Positions 12,806-26,662 of a stretch of DNA of 64,000 bases are shown piece by piece. The first letter of the stretch is position 1, and each line of letters opens with the position of its first letter. Where the stretch lies: NCBI RefSeq assembly GCF_947623445.1, contig NC_135242.1, positions 24,428,001-24,492,000 on the forward strand, in the 5' to 3' direction. A model generated the notes under the pieces. That model was not told the DNA's origin. It searched no databases and saw nothing but the letters and a program-made list of their open reading frames with translations. The position numbers were made by a program, and so were the translations under genes. Origin of the DNA: Clavelina lepadiformis (Eukaryota; Chordata; Ascidiacea; Aplousobranchia; Clavelinidae).

Positions 12806-15800
12806 ATGGACCAGGTAATTTGCACTAAATCATTTGAATGCATGTTTGTTGTGCTGCTCTTTGCAAGATATGAACGATGCTTGCTGCTCAGAGGTCCTAG
12901 TGAACCTCTATTGTTGTAGTATAAAGTTTGCTGTCAGTGTACTGTACCTGATAATAAGGTAAAAATATAATGCATTCGGCTTTAAGCATACCATACTTTT
13001 TACAGTGATTTTCCCTACTGGAAAGTTTGCTTTCAGTATGCTGGATAAATGCGACAAAAATTGTAATGCCAAACTTTATGTCACGCCAATGTAATACTTG
13101 TAATACAGAATATCCAGGGTAAAATGGAAATTCTGTGCCAGGAAATTGGCACAGAAGCCAAATTTCTGTGTCAGAGAAATCCGTTGCATCATGCAAACTT
13201 TCCAATATGGGTAAATTTTAACTGATTTTAATGCAATGTTTGGCACCATACTGTGTGTACAAGCCAGATTGGGAAAGTTGCTCTTTGTTGGTGAGAAATC
13301 TCCCGCGCAACAAGAGGAAACAATAGTCATTTTACCCGCACTTTATTATGATGCCCCGCACACTTAGCAAACTTTCCAATCTGGTGCACAAGTTGATTCG
13401 TTCACAGGAGATTTTGGAACTTGAGAGGTTGTGTGCTGTGATGTACGAGACCGGCGACTCGAACATGCGCCAACATGCAGAGAAAGTACTCGTGGATCTC
13501 GTCAATGACCAACATGTTCTTCAAAAATGCCAACTCCTTTTGGAACGAGCTGTGGTAAGAAGTGACACTTTGATAAATTTAGTATAGTTACAGCTGAAGA
13601 AGCAAGCGTGTATTAATAAATTAAAGTCGCCTTATTTGTCACTGCTTTTGTTATTCTGTAGCCTAAATATCCAACTATACTAGCACGTGGTATGTTAATA
13701 TTGACACTGTATTTCATGAAATGCATAAACATTGGGATATTTGTTAAAAACACAAAAAATGTCTTTTGACCATTTTTTACTTAACTTTGAGTAAATTGAC
13801 TTCATGTGTTTTTGCAGTCTCCATATTCTTTGCTAATTGCTGCTTCAACGCTCACCAAACGCGTAACTAAACATGGCACCCCGCTTACTATTCAAGAACG
13901 CTTGGATATCAGTAAGAATTAATTTTGTTCATTCACTAATACCTTCATGCCCAATTCCAGAATCCATTAGCTTTGTCAGAATATTTATAACTTCCACAGT
14001 ATAATGTGGAACTTGCCACTGATGCACAGTCTGTTTTATCTTCCAGGAAATTACGTTTTACATTATTTATACAACGCAACAAAACACACGGCGTATGGGA
14101 CTGATCAGCTCTCACTCCTCTTTGCCCGAGTCACCAAACTGTCATGGTTCGAGTCCTCTAAAGATGAGTGGCTTTTTCGCAACGTTGTCTCGGACATTTC
14201 CAAATTTTTGCAGGTCGGTCGTTTATTTACTTCAAATACTTCTGTCTTTTTTTTATTATATTAAAGCTTCAGAAAAATTTTATTCTAGAGTTTAGGACAA
14301 GTTTTGTAGTAGTTGATTTTTTATTTTTTGTAGGGAAACACTGAAAGCTGCATTATGGGAGTTCAGATTTTAAACGGACTTGTAACTGACGTGAACCAAT
14401 CAGATAACGTGAAACCGCTGACACGACACAGAAAGATTGCCGCGTCCTTTCGTGACACGACCTTGTTTGAAATCTTTCAACTTGCTTGTCGTTTGCTCAC
14501 ACAGGCATTGGTTTCAGGCGAACAAATCCAAGGAAACGAACAGGTGGAATTTTATCGCTGCGTGGTTTGGTTTTTTTCTCCTTGGCATGTTTGAGCGTAA
14601 CTGATAATTGCTGGCGCTCAAAAGTGAACTGTGCATTCACGCCGCCACTTGTAATGCTGCTTTTAAAATATTTTCCTACGATTTGTTATGATTCATTTCA
14701 TTTTTATTGTGATTCATTTATTTATTTCATATTTATACGACGTTGGAAATCATTGTTTTGTAACCTTAATATTTTGTTTATTGATTTTACGTTCTATAAT
14801 ATTGAATCGTATCTTATTTCTTCCATTTCCACTTAAAATTAAGAATTGTTAACTTTTATATCTCAGTGTGCGTTGGTTGGTGCCGTGCTTCGTTTAACGT
14901 TGACCTGTCTCTCGTATGATTTCATCGGCACATCGTACGACGAATCTGGAGACGATCTCGGTACCGTACAAATCCCCACTGGGTGGCGCACCACATTTGT
15001 TGATCTTAGCACATCGCAGTTGTTTTTAAACCTCTATAACGTGTAAGGATGTGTTTTGTGCTTTTTATGATCAATGCAAGTGCCTAATTCACAAGATATT
15101 GGACTATTTAATGATCCTTACTTCACTTGACAGACTTCCTGAATCTTTATGTTGCATTGTGATGTCATGCTTGGTGCAGATCGTGTCTGTTCGACGTTCT
15201 TTATTTAACAACACAGAGCGCGCCAAGTTCCTCGCTGACATAATGAAAGGCATTAAAGGAATCTTAGAAAATCCCCAGGTGAATAAATGTAAAAGTTTTT
15301 ATCTGTTGACTTTTTATTTACATGACACCACTGTGAATGTTTGATTATATTTTTGTCACGACTACGAGCAGAAAATGTCAGACGAAGCAACGTTCCACGA
15401 GTTTTGTCGCATGTTGGCTCGACTCAAAGCAAACTACCAGCTTGGAGAACTGGTGAAAGCGGCTTGCTACACCGAGTGCATGCGGCTCATCGCAGACTTC
15501 ACCGTGGCTTCACTGCGTATGTGGCAGTTTTCACCAAACTCAATCCATTATCTACTGAGTCTGTGGCAGGTGACGAAAGTTGACTTTTTGTCGGTGGATT
15601 ATCTTATGAAGGATGTGTTTTAATTTTGTTGCCTTTCAGTTTTAAAATATTGTGTTGGAAGTTTCATATTACATTAAGATGTATTTAAACATAAAGAATT
15701 GAAAACTAAAACATTACTAGTATTTGCAGAACATTTAAGTTGTCGTACATTTTCTTACCAGAGAATGGCATCCAGTGTTCCTTACGTAAAAGCCCAAGAG

Positions 15801-18800
15801 CCCCACCGTTTGGAGAGTTACATGCCGCTGATATTAAAGTCTTACGTTGAATCTCGTCTTAAATCTGTCGAAGTGATTGTGAGGTAGTAGGTAGTACACG
15901 CACTTTTTTGCCACAAAAGTTTGAATTTGTTTATCGTTGCTTTTGAATGTCCAGGGACAGCTTAGAAAATCCTTTAGAAGACATGTCGTTCGTGAAGCAA
16001 CAACTCGAACAAGTTTCGTCGATAGCGAGGTGCGATTATACAACCACCTGCCAAGTGAGTGAAAGTGACAAAAGTGTGTGTGTAGAAGTTTGCTATGCTT
16101 GTAAAAATATCTTTTTCCAGCTTCTTGTCCGAACCTTTGATGAGACCGCTTCACATCTGGACGAATATCTCCACAGCAACATGGACAACCAGCAACTCAC
16201 CATACAAATAGGTTGTTAAATATGCCATGTTACTGCTGGGGTTGCGATGTGTGTGATATAAGTTGCTCTTTACACAAAGGTCTAAGGTTAATTTGACACC
16301 CACTGTGCAACGACACACTTCTCGCAAACAATTATTTATCTACTGGCCATTCAAACCAACATGTTTAATTTGACAAACTGTTCTCACAGTTAACAGCATA
16401 TAGCGATGTGGTAATGTAGTAATGTACGTTGTGTATCGTCTATACATCCAACTATCCAGCCAGGTTTATCTTTGTACAGAATAAAATAGCTTGATAGCTG
16501 GAAGTCCAGATTGTTTCTTCTTGCGTTTTGTAACACGTAAAATTTTCAGGTAAATTGGCGTGGGTCATACATTTGGTCGGAGCTGTTATTGGTGGGAGGG
16601 TGTCATTCGCAGCGACTGATGACCATGACTCGATGGACGGGGAACTTGTCATCAGAGTTCTTCGGTTGATGGATGTAACCGACAGGTACGTGTCTTAAGT
16701 GGCGATATCTGGACATGTTGGTCATAAAGGGATAAAATGACCTAAAGACCAGCATAGATATCACAACACGAAGATCAATATAGATCAATGGTTCCCAACC
16801 TGTGGTCGACGAAGTTATTATCACAGCAGTTCAGGTTTAGAAATGTCTTGTATTAGATCATTTTAACTCAACTAATTCTCCATGTAGAGAAAGTTACAAC
16901 TGAAATTTTTATTTGCAGACGACTTCCATCAGGGAAAGGTTACGTGACAGTAGAACTTGCTTTCCTTTCATTTTTCGATCAATTTCGAAAAATTTATGCT
17001 GGTGACCAGGTGCAAAAAACGTCAAAGGTAAAAGTTTTCAAAATATTGCAGGAACTAAGTTTAAGGTTTCATGTTATTCCGCCTGGAATAACCAATCAGA
17101 CGAAAAAGTTACGTAACACATGTTGTATAACATGTGTTTTGTGCCCAAATGTTTTCACAGTATACGACACATTTACAGCAACAACATGTTGCTTTGTATT
17201 GTTGTTCACCACATCGGCATTCTACATACCATATTGTAAAAACAGTAACTCCAATTTTTTCTTTCAATTCAAAAAATTCTACCAACACAGATCTCACGTT
17301 TAAAATCAATGAAAATTTTGATATTTCCTCCATGTATTCATATTTTAAGAAATCAGAGTCTGTCAAATCAATGTCTTCTGACAAAGCTGATATAATTTAA
17401 TCAATCCATTAGCTTATTTCAAAGATATTTGATGTCTATTTTTTTGTTATATCTGCAAAGGTATACAAAAGGCTAGGCGAAGTGTTGAATCTTACAGATG
17501 AATCAGCCATTTTAGGTATCTTTGTTTCAAAAATGTGAGTATAAGTCGTCCTCGTATTGCCTAGCCATGCTTGTGTAATGCGTTGTCTATGCTTTTTGTA
17601 TGCATTCACCAACTACCTGTTGCAGTATAACCAACTTGAAATATTGGAGCAACAATGAGCAGATTTTGACGGGAACGCTTCGTCTTCTCGGTGATTTATC
17701 AATTGGCTTCAGTTCTGTGAGAAAACTCGTGAAATTAGGAACAATTCGCTTCCTGTTGGAAAATGACCCGGTAAATCGAATACCTTGATAAAATTTGGGT
17801 TCCTTCATTTACAGCTTTGGCTTATAATTGCTTACTCACTTACAAGCCAAAGGGTAACAAAACGTAGATTGGTGCTGTTCTAAGCATGTTAATGTACTTG
17901 GGACCACTTTACTAATGGCACATATCCACACATGCTTTGGTGACTTGTAGTGTTTATTTCAACTGAGCACAAGATTTTTAATTTGCAGAGCTCTCATTTT
18001 CCTTTCCTGAATGTCGATTCAAAAATCTCTGATCTTCGATGTCGGACAACTTTCTACACTTCCCTTGGGAGGTTGCTTCTTGTTGATTTGGGTAGGTTGT
18101 GAAAATAATCAAACAATCATCCAGTTTTATCCAAATTTAATCCAAAACGTGTTTAGATACTGGAAAAAGAACCGTTTAAAATGGTTAACTTATCTAACTT
18201 GCACTTGTGCGGTAGATTTTGTGTTGTTTTTTCTAATTTTACAACTTCCTTTTCATATTTGCATCTGGTTTCACTCAAACATTTTCATTTTCAAGGCGAA
18301 GATGAAGAGAAACTCACTCGATTCATGGTTCCCATGACGACGACCTTTCACTCATTGCAGCAGATGTTACAAAACGCGTCAAGTAATGCGTGAGTCATCA
18401 TAATGTCTACAACACTTTCCGGAATAGCACTATCTGTAAAGAACATTACCACATTTGTACTATCCAACTGAAAACAATCCCAAATGTATATAATACATAT
18501 GAAATAAAATGTGACACAAAATGGCGGAATAAGAAATTTCTTTTGACAATGGCCCCTGGTACTTGTGCTTTTTAGCATCCCAAAATTATAGACTTCTATT
18601 TTACAGTAAGTTGTTGCGGGCTTTTAAATTTGATATAATTGGAACTTTAGTTTATTGGGATAATGTTGTGCCAGAAAGATTCAGGTCCCGTCATTATCAT
18701 TGCTGTCCACTTGGTGGTGTGGTGGACATCGAGGTATTTAAAATTGCCGTTGTAGTGATCCCAGCCGTTGATATAATGCTCTTGTCTAGAAGTCCTGGTA

Positions 18801-21800
18801 TATATATAATATATACTCCTACAAATTTGTGCAAGACCATATAAAATTATTTGTCAGATTGAAAATTGTACAGATAAGCGACGACTTATGCTGTGGCTGT
18901 GAGAAATCATTGCAGAAGTGTTGTGAAGAGTTTCTTCGTAGCGAGGATAAAAATTCCAACATCATACTAACACATTTTTGTGCAGATTATTCTAAACAAC
19001 AAACATTTGTTAATTCCAGGACAATGTCGTCTCACGCTGTCCGCACACTTCTCGGGGTAACAAGGGACTGTCGGGGACTCGCTTACGCTTTCAACACGAA
19101 AAGCTCGTACATGATGCTATTTGATATCATGTGAGTGACAGCGGTATGAGATGTCTATGTGATAAGTTAATGGGATGGAATTGTATTTAGTGGTTTATTT
19201 GGTTTAATTTTTTATTTCTAGATATCCGGCTTTCACCGATATTCTTCAAAAATCGATTGAACTGTGGTCACATGACCCGGATGTGACAACCCCAGTTTTG
19301 AAGGTCGGTAGAAAATCCGCTGCTTAGCGCCCTCAAGTGATCTTTGTTTCGTGCAAATATTAAAGCAAAAAATGTTTTTGTTATTGTCAAGTGCAATGCA
19401 TAGCTTTCCAGTTGTGTATCACATCGTCCGTCTTTATTTGTTTTTGTTATCCCCAACTGCATGTCCAATCTCCATCAATATATTCGTGGCAATGTGCTTG
19501 ACATCTTCATCTTTAAACAGCTTTTTGCTGAGCTGGTTTTGAAGCGAGGACAACGTTTGGACTTTGACGTCGCCTCCCCGAATGGAATATTGTTATTCAA
19601 GGAAGCCAGCAAGCTTGTCTGTGGATATGGTAGGTCGAGTGTGATCATCATTTGGGAAGTTTAAAATGATTTGATTTCAGGTGTGTAAGTTTGGTATCGC
19701 GACAATTCTAAGAATTACGGTCAGGTTTGAAATTGTTAAAAACTCAGAAGGGTGGGAGTTTGAATTGATGCGTTTCTATTGCCGAGTAAGCTTGCAAATT
19801 TGTGTACCAAGTGGTCTTGAAGATAAATTTGTTTGCTAATTTCAAAGAATATTTCACAGATAAGTTACAGAATTCAGTGTTAATGCGACCAACTTACATC
19901 CGGCAGGTAATCGTATTCTCGCAATGGGGGAGCCACCAAAAGATCAAGTATTTTCACACCGTTTGAAAGGGATGTCGCTTTGTTTTCGCTTGCTCAAGAA
20001 CGCGCTTTGTGCCGGTTTGGTCAACTTTGGTGTTTTTCAACTCTACAACGACCCGACGTTGGAAGATGCTCTCAATGTTTTTGTGAAGCTCGCAATGTCA
20101 ACTGACAGCTCACATTTCCTAGTAAGCTTACAACAACTGTTTTCTATAAGGTTTAATGACTTGGGTGTGTCTGTATTTATGGGTTGGGGTTAAGTTTGAG
20201 TTAAACTCTCTGCAGATTCCCTGAGCTGTAATGTACATGATCAAACAAACAGGATTAAACACCTGAAAGTTTACAATGCATTGAAATATTTTCGCCCTTT
20301 TATACCAGGACTACCCTAAGTTAAGTTCGTCGTACTACTCCCTGCTTGAAGTTGCAATGCAGGATCACATGAACTTCGTTAGTGGGCTGCCTTCATCTGT
20401 CGTATATCACTTATTGAAGACTCTCACTGATGGACTTACTGGTCTGGGTAGGCTGCCTGGTTACTTATGTGTTGATGTGTTTGTTATTTATATGCCAGGG
20501 TTTGAAAGAGATCATGAAAACATTTTTTGAAAGACTTTGCTGTTGGTCTTAATCTTGCCATATTTTTAACGTGTAAATATTTCTTTTGGGTTCAGCTGGT
20601 CATTTAGCTTCGTGATCAACTTCACCTTCCATTATTTGTTTTTCCTTAGTTTTCAATTACGACTGGTTCGAATTTCTTGATAAAATTTTTCTTAGTTATT
20701 ATGGCTATCGGGATGTGACGTATTTTTGGGCAATCTGACTGAGATATCCAAAATAAATTAAGTAAATGCCAGAAAACGGTTTTTTTAAATCATGCATTTT
20801 TCACTGTCACTACTGTAGCCGGCCATTTGAAACCTTGCCAAGTACATTCTTTGTTAAGTAACAATTCCTTTACAATGACGTAACAATCACTCCATTCACT
20901 ACATCACTATAAGATAGCGCTGACCCACACCGCAGATGGACCCTAACTTCAGCAGTTGATTAAGGTCGGGCTTATATAATATGATGCTTGTTTCAGACAC
21001 TGTGATATGCACTTGCTGTTGCAATACCTTGGACCACTTGGTCACTTATCTCTTTCGCATCGGCAGCCGGTCTCCAGCGCTCTCTAACGGCGACCTCACG
21101 TCTGCCGTATCCCTCAAGCGGCGACATAATGAAGTGGACCGCCAACGCGAGCAACACTTTCTTCAAATGATGATTGACAGGCCGGACATATTACAAACGG
21201 TGACGTGGCTTCAACTTTAACAGAATATTTGTCGGTTCCAGAACGTTATTGTAGTTGTTAAGATAATAACTGTCTTATTTTTCAGGCGTTGTCGACCGTG
21301 CTTCACACAATTATGTTTGAAGATTGCCGGAACCAGTGGAGCATGTCCAGGCCTTTGTTGGGTCTTATCCTGCTCAACGAAGAGGTACTGGACGCGTGGT
21401 GGCGCTCTGCTGCCCATAAACCACTTGTCGAGATTGCGACTCTCGGCCAAGTCCATGAAAGTTTTCCTAAAATGGGACAAAAAAATCTAATTCGTAGCAA
21501 ATTGTTGAGTTATGTTGTTGTTAGTGCAAGAACTACTAAGCCGTAGCTACATCGAGGCATTTTCTACAGTTCTGGCGCAAAACATTTTTAAATGCTTGAC
21601 TACATGTAACTACGTAGTTAACCAGGAGCGTACTTGGCATGTTTGCCTCTGGTAAAATTTCCACCTTAAACTTACGAGGATAACTTCCTTCTACAGCACA
21701 TGCCGACGCTGCAGAAGACACTCTGCGAGCCCGGGGTCGAACACGGGCGGTTGAATCTCGAGTCGGTGTCGAATTGTTTTAACCAATTGATGTTTTGCGT

Positions 21801-22046
21801 CGATAAGAATCTTCATTCCAAGACACGTGACAGGTTCCATTTGCGTTGCTTCTTTAAGCTTGACATGAGCATGTGGTTGAATTTGCTGGTAGAATAATTG
21901 TCGGTTTAACCTGGTTTTTCAGATTTACGCAAAATCTTTCCATGTTTCGACGAGAGGTGAACGATATGATCAAAGCAGCAAGTTCAGGTCAAAACACTGG
22001 AGCTGGACTCGATTTAACCGCGAACAGTTCAAATATGATGACGTGA
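12806..22046 (+). CDS. XPO7: Exportin-7, complete 26-exon gene
   Basis: Importin-beta-family, RanGTP-dependent transport receptor that moves cargo between nucleus and cytoplasm. Exons, all GT-AG: 12806-12814, 13408-13554, 13818-13911, 14047-14213, 14334-14543, 14867-15042, 15134-15278, 15372-15569, 15762-15883, 15955-16054, 16121-16211, 16550-16685, 16919-17027, 17461-17534, 17626-17770, 17989-18091, 18296-18389, 19020-19130, 19222-19303, 19521-19629, 19907-20121, 20309-20447, 20997-21199, 21286-21384, 21697-21833, 21923-22046. They sum to 3339 nt (1112 residues plus stop), close to vertebrate XPO7 (about 1087). Phases agree at every junction. Family blocks are clear along the length: [93 protein letters not shown] and the C-terminal SSNMMT. 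The start is a 9-nt exon (Met-Asp-Gln); an alternative Met at 13348 lies in intron 1 sequence with no family similarity. Exon 23 carries about 20 extra residues. Confidence 0.96.
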
Positions 22047-22961
22047 CAAGCGCTTCTGTGACGTAATTCGCTATGCAGTAAACTGTGACTTTCCACTGTT
22101 TTGTCGACGTTTATCGCGCATATTAACAACGCTTTCATTCGGTTAAAATTGGAGTGTGAAGTATCACAAGTGACATCTCACCGCAATTACCTGTCATTAT
22201 TGAGCAATCATTTTCGCGGCTAAAAATCGTTTGATTCGTCAGTTTTCCGCTGATTTCCTTTGCAATAATCTGTGCTGAATGGTGCTTGTTCTACAGTGAG
22301 TTAAATAATGTGCCGGACAACAAACGACCGTGAAAACGCGTTCTTTTCAAATACAACGACATAATTAATGCTTTGTTTGTTGCTTTATACAACTTGCTGT
22401 GGTCCGTACAGTAGCTTAGGCTGCTTGTTTCACTTCCTCTGATGGTCACGTGAGTGCAGGGCTTGAAATTCGGCGACGTTTTGCATGAATTTTCTTGGTC
22501 TTGCCGCAGAGTGGAAATTTGTTTACTTTGGAATTGCTTGAAAAGATGTTTAGTTTCATGTAAACATAATCACCCATCTCCAAGTGCAGTACTAATTACT
22601 TAAAACTATCACATCAAAAAGTATATGCGTCTGGTTTTGGTATATTTTGCTCATAATCATATGAAACAAAAATTTATAAAAATAATTAGGTTAAAATGTC
22701 GAACAAGGCCAATGCAGTAAGTTATATGAAAACGTTTATTTCACAACTGAAGAATATGTTTACTTTAATTATTTTGTTTTATATTCACCGTTTACGACTT
22801 TATGGCCACAAATGTTCACTTTCAAACTTTAATAAATGATTTTGAAACGTCATGCCAGCTCCTGCCATACCAGATTTATTCGTCCAGTGCTGTGCTGCGG
22901 AAGGTAACGAACACCGGAAGATTCACTTGAATCCAAACTGAACGTTTTAAACTCTTCGTAT
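22047..22961. other. XPO7 3' flank
   Basis: Follows the XPO7 stop codon (22044-22046). It is AT-rich with no open gene, and an AATAAA-type signal occurs near 22831. It ends where the inverted block A' begins at 22962. Confidence 0.5.
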
Positions 22962-24710
22962 ATGTTTAAAACAAGTTAACGTCTGTCAGTCAAACACTGG
23001 TGGATATGACATTTTAACTGGTAATAAAAGAGGAGAAAAATGGACCAGGTTAGATTAATGCCTTAACAAGTGAAACGTTTGATGACATAGCGATGACGTC
23101 ATATTTTTAAACAATGTGTTTATCAATGGCGGAAAGTTTAGTGGTGGAATTAGTCTGGGAGACATTAATACTGGAAGGAAAAACTGGGCAAAGTCAACTC
23201 ATAGCGCATATGTTCACTTCAAATCACTTTAAAATTATTCGGTGTTGGTTTATTTTAATTTTTTGCAGCGTTACAAAACTTATTGATCGCGTACCAGTGC
23301 AAGCGCATACAGAACAGCAGCAACTTACTTACTTCCTTGTTATTTGAATACGCTTATCGCTGGTGTGTTACCAACATGTAAAAAAGTGCTATATTTACGA
23401 TGATATTGTCTCTTGATATGAATAAATTTGGTTTATGTTGATGAGGTTACAACAATGATTGACTTGATCATATTTCTATGCGAAAGCGTCATGCGAATAA
23501 AGTGCACTGCAAAGAACCAGAAATTACTTCATTGTGTATATTGGTTCAAAATGTTTCGCTTTTAGTGATTTTTCATTGCAAATAAAACACACTCAGTGCA
23601 GAGAATAGAATAAATCAAAGTGTTTCATTCTTCATCAATAATTCTTTAGTTTAATAAAAGAATAAGTCTTCGGTAAAAACAATGCTTGATAAAGCTACTT
23701 TCCAAAATTTTCTATGTTAAATATTAGATGTCTATTAAAGGGTTGCGCAGGATAAACATCAAACTTTCTCTGGATCACAACTGCGGTTCATTAGAGTTCA
23801 TGTTTATTGAACAGACAACATGGACAGCTTCATGCAAACACACCTCCTACTAGAGAGCGTCTTATATTCGACTTCATATGTGTAAACGACAACCGCATAA
23901 CATCAGCAAAAACCGCAAAATAAAACCTTTTTCTGTGAATGTTACGTAAAGTGGCTTGCAATGAAAGTTTAAAACAAGGTTTGATAAAACCGTGTTTGCG
24001 ACAATTACTGATACATTTTTGACAAAAATCTGCAAAATAATTGCGTGCGTTAATCGACAATGCTGGCCGCTGCATACGACGCAAATACGTCATATGGCTG
24101 GACGTTGGTTCTGCGTGACATTAGCACAAATTATCCCAGACCCAATATTCAAGACAGGTCAACAACGTTGATTGTTTAAAGTCATTTGCATAAGATCACG
24201 TCATCACAAGCAACACTGGGTCAACCGCGATTAAAATAGCTCTCTGTTTACGAATATGCAACTTCCTCGCGAGCTGAATCAAAGTAACTATGCACGTGTT
24301 CCATTTGCACAAGAATGTAAAACATAAGAAAATAATAAACTTTACAACGCTTTTAACTTGATGCTTCAAATTATACTTTTTACTTCAAATTATGAAAGAA
24401 ACGAAAGTTTGATTAAGAAAAAAACATGATGGAAACATTATGTTGATTGAGTTCTGCTCATCGATTGGTCAATAACAAAGTGTCAATATCGACCTGTTTA
24501 ACAACACAACAAAATCGTCAGGATAGAAAAATATTCGAAATGTAACATGATGTTTATCAAACGACAAAACTTTGCTTCGTCAATGAACAAATTCATAGTT
24601 TTGTTGGATCGTGTGAGCTTTGAAAATTATCAAAGCTTGTTCGAAATTTGATGTCTGTATAAATTTAAATTGATTTAACTTTCTACCATCTACAGTTCCT
24701 CACCAACCAT
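22962..24710. repeat. Block A' flank, inverted copy of 2500-4287
   Basis: Reverse-complement match to the downstream flank of TLR copy 1. The edge at 22962 aligns with 4287. It lies downstream, in transcription sense, of the broken TLR copy on the minus strand. No gene called. Confidence 0.8.
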
Positions 24711-26662
24711 TTAATCGTCCAGTGTGCTGCTGCTCGCGAAAGCAGTTCGCAGTGTTTCGAAGAACATCACCTCGTCATCATTTGTTTGATCGAATCTCAG
24801 GAAGTTGTAGAATTTTCGGTTGAAAGTTCGTTGGATTAATTCTGGAACGCGAGCTGCTTCTTCACCATGCCACTCCACTAATATCAGTTGATCTCTTCCA
24901 GCAGAATGTTGAAGTTCCTGAAGCGCCGGCAACACGAATCTGAATAATAAATTGTAAACGTAATTAAAACATTTGCATTGATATTATTGGTATTTCATAC
25001 ATCTCTATCCAAAACTTTATAACTACAAGTTTACTTGCAAGTCGGAGTGTCGCAAAAGTTGCCAGAAAATATGACGATTGTTTTCCGACTCTTCGTGATA
25101 AGACGGAGAAGATTTTCATTTGGAGACATACCAGCATCGATATCGCGACCAGCTAAGAGAAGTTCAATGGAAGGGTTCCCGTTAATCATCCCAGGTATCA
25201 GTTTATCATCCACCCAATCACCCAGTTCATCATTGCTGTGGTCAAAGAATACAAAAGCTTTCTTGCCTTCGTTTGTAGAATATCTTGAAGAAACATCGCT
25301 TGGTTTCAATGCTTGAACTCTGAAATATTCATTGACTTTTCGAAATATCAATCTCTTGAACCATTTGCTATAACCAACACTGCCGCATAACATGAATAAT
25401 ACAAAGAATATTGTGAATGCGATTGTGCACTTGAGATGTGTCTGCAAATCACACGATGTGTTAAATCCATATCGAGACACCGGGCGACGACGCAAATTCA
25501 GCGGGGAATGGCACGCCACACACGCGCCATAATATTGGTCAATGATCGAAGTGCATTCTGGATAAAATCCAGGAAGTTTGGTGTTGTCACTTGCATCAGA
25601 ATTAAACCAACGATAAAATTCCTGCCACTCATGACAGAAACAATCGAGTTCGTTCCATCTTATGTCCAAATACTGAAGTGACTTCAACACATCTTTGGTA
25701 AAAATACTTGAGTCTAGTTGATTTATGAAGTTGTGACTGAGATCAAGGGTTTTAAGTTTCAAATGCAAAAAGAATCCTGGTTGAATAAACTTGATTTGGT
25801 TATGGGCGATAGTAAAATGTTTCAAGTTGGGGCAAATGGTCAAGTTTCCATTTAGTTCAATGATATTATTAAAATCTAAATTTAAGGAATGCAACTTGTT
25901 CAAGATTTTTAAAGATGTCGATGGAAATGTCGCCAAGTTGTTTTGACTCAAGTCCAAGATTTCAAGATGATTGAAACCTTGCAACAAATAATGCAAAATA
26001 TACGAATCAATTTCGCAATTTCTAAGTACAAGGGATCTGAGTTTGGGCATAAACTTCAACAAACCTTTTCCTTTATATGTAGTTTTAATATTCAAATCAT
26101 TTTGCGCTATATCAAGTTCCAACAGTGATGAGTTTTCGTCCAATTCACTCATCGTTTCCAAAAGTACAATAACTGTATACTCTGGCATCCAAAATTTTAA
26201 CTTAATTTGGGCAGAAGGATTCAAATGTAACAGAAAAGTAAAATCAAGAGTTATGTCGGTGTCTTCCTCAACAAAGTCAATCCGACGAAGACTGGACAAG
26301 CTGCTGAAAGTGAAAGGGTCAATACTTCTAAAAGGATTATGGGACAGATCGATGCTGCACAAATTTATCAGGTGTTTCAAATCATCTGATCTTATCACTC
26401 TTATTCGATTTCGTGATAATGCAAGAATAGTTGTCGTCGATAACAGAAATTCTTTTTGTTCAGATATGGTTATAATTTGGTTGTTAGAATAATCAAGTAA
26501 ACCGTTGTTGTCGCATTCCAAATCCGGTTTAAACGTTCATTTGTATTGTCCTGTTCGTGAATATTTCCTGGAAAAATAGAATGGTTTTGTAAAGTTTTTG
26601 CTTCTATAATTGGAGGTTTTCCTTTGCGCATAATATTGCCACGAAAAGTCAACTGATTGTTC

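Noticed and set aside
13348..13407. Possible XPO7 start at the Met at 13348
   Set aside because: The residues before the acceptor at 13407 do not resemble the family, and the 9-nt exon at 12806 gives a better N-terminus.
18563..18844. 93-codon frame inside an XPO7 intron
   Set aside because: The flanking exons (18296-18389 and 19020-19130) join in phase and match the family without a gap, so no exon is needed here.
22886..22902. 17-base match to the end of TLR exon 2 near the A' edge
   Set aside because: A match of this length is expected about once by chance in a window this size; no flanking similarity.
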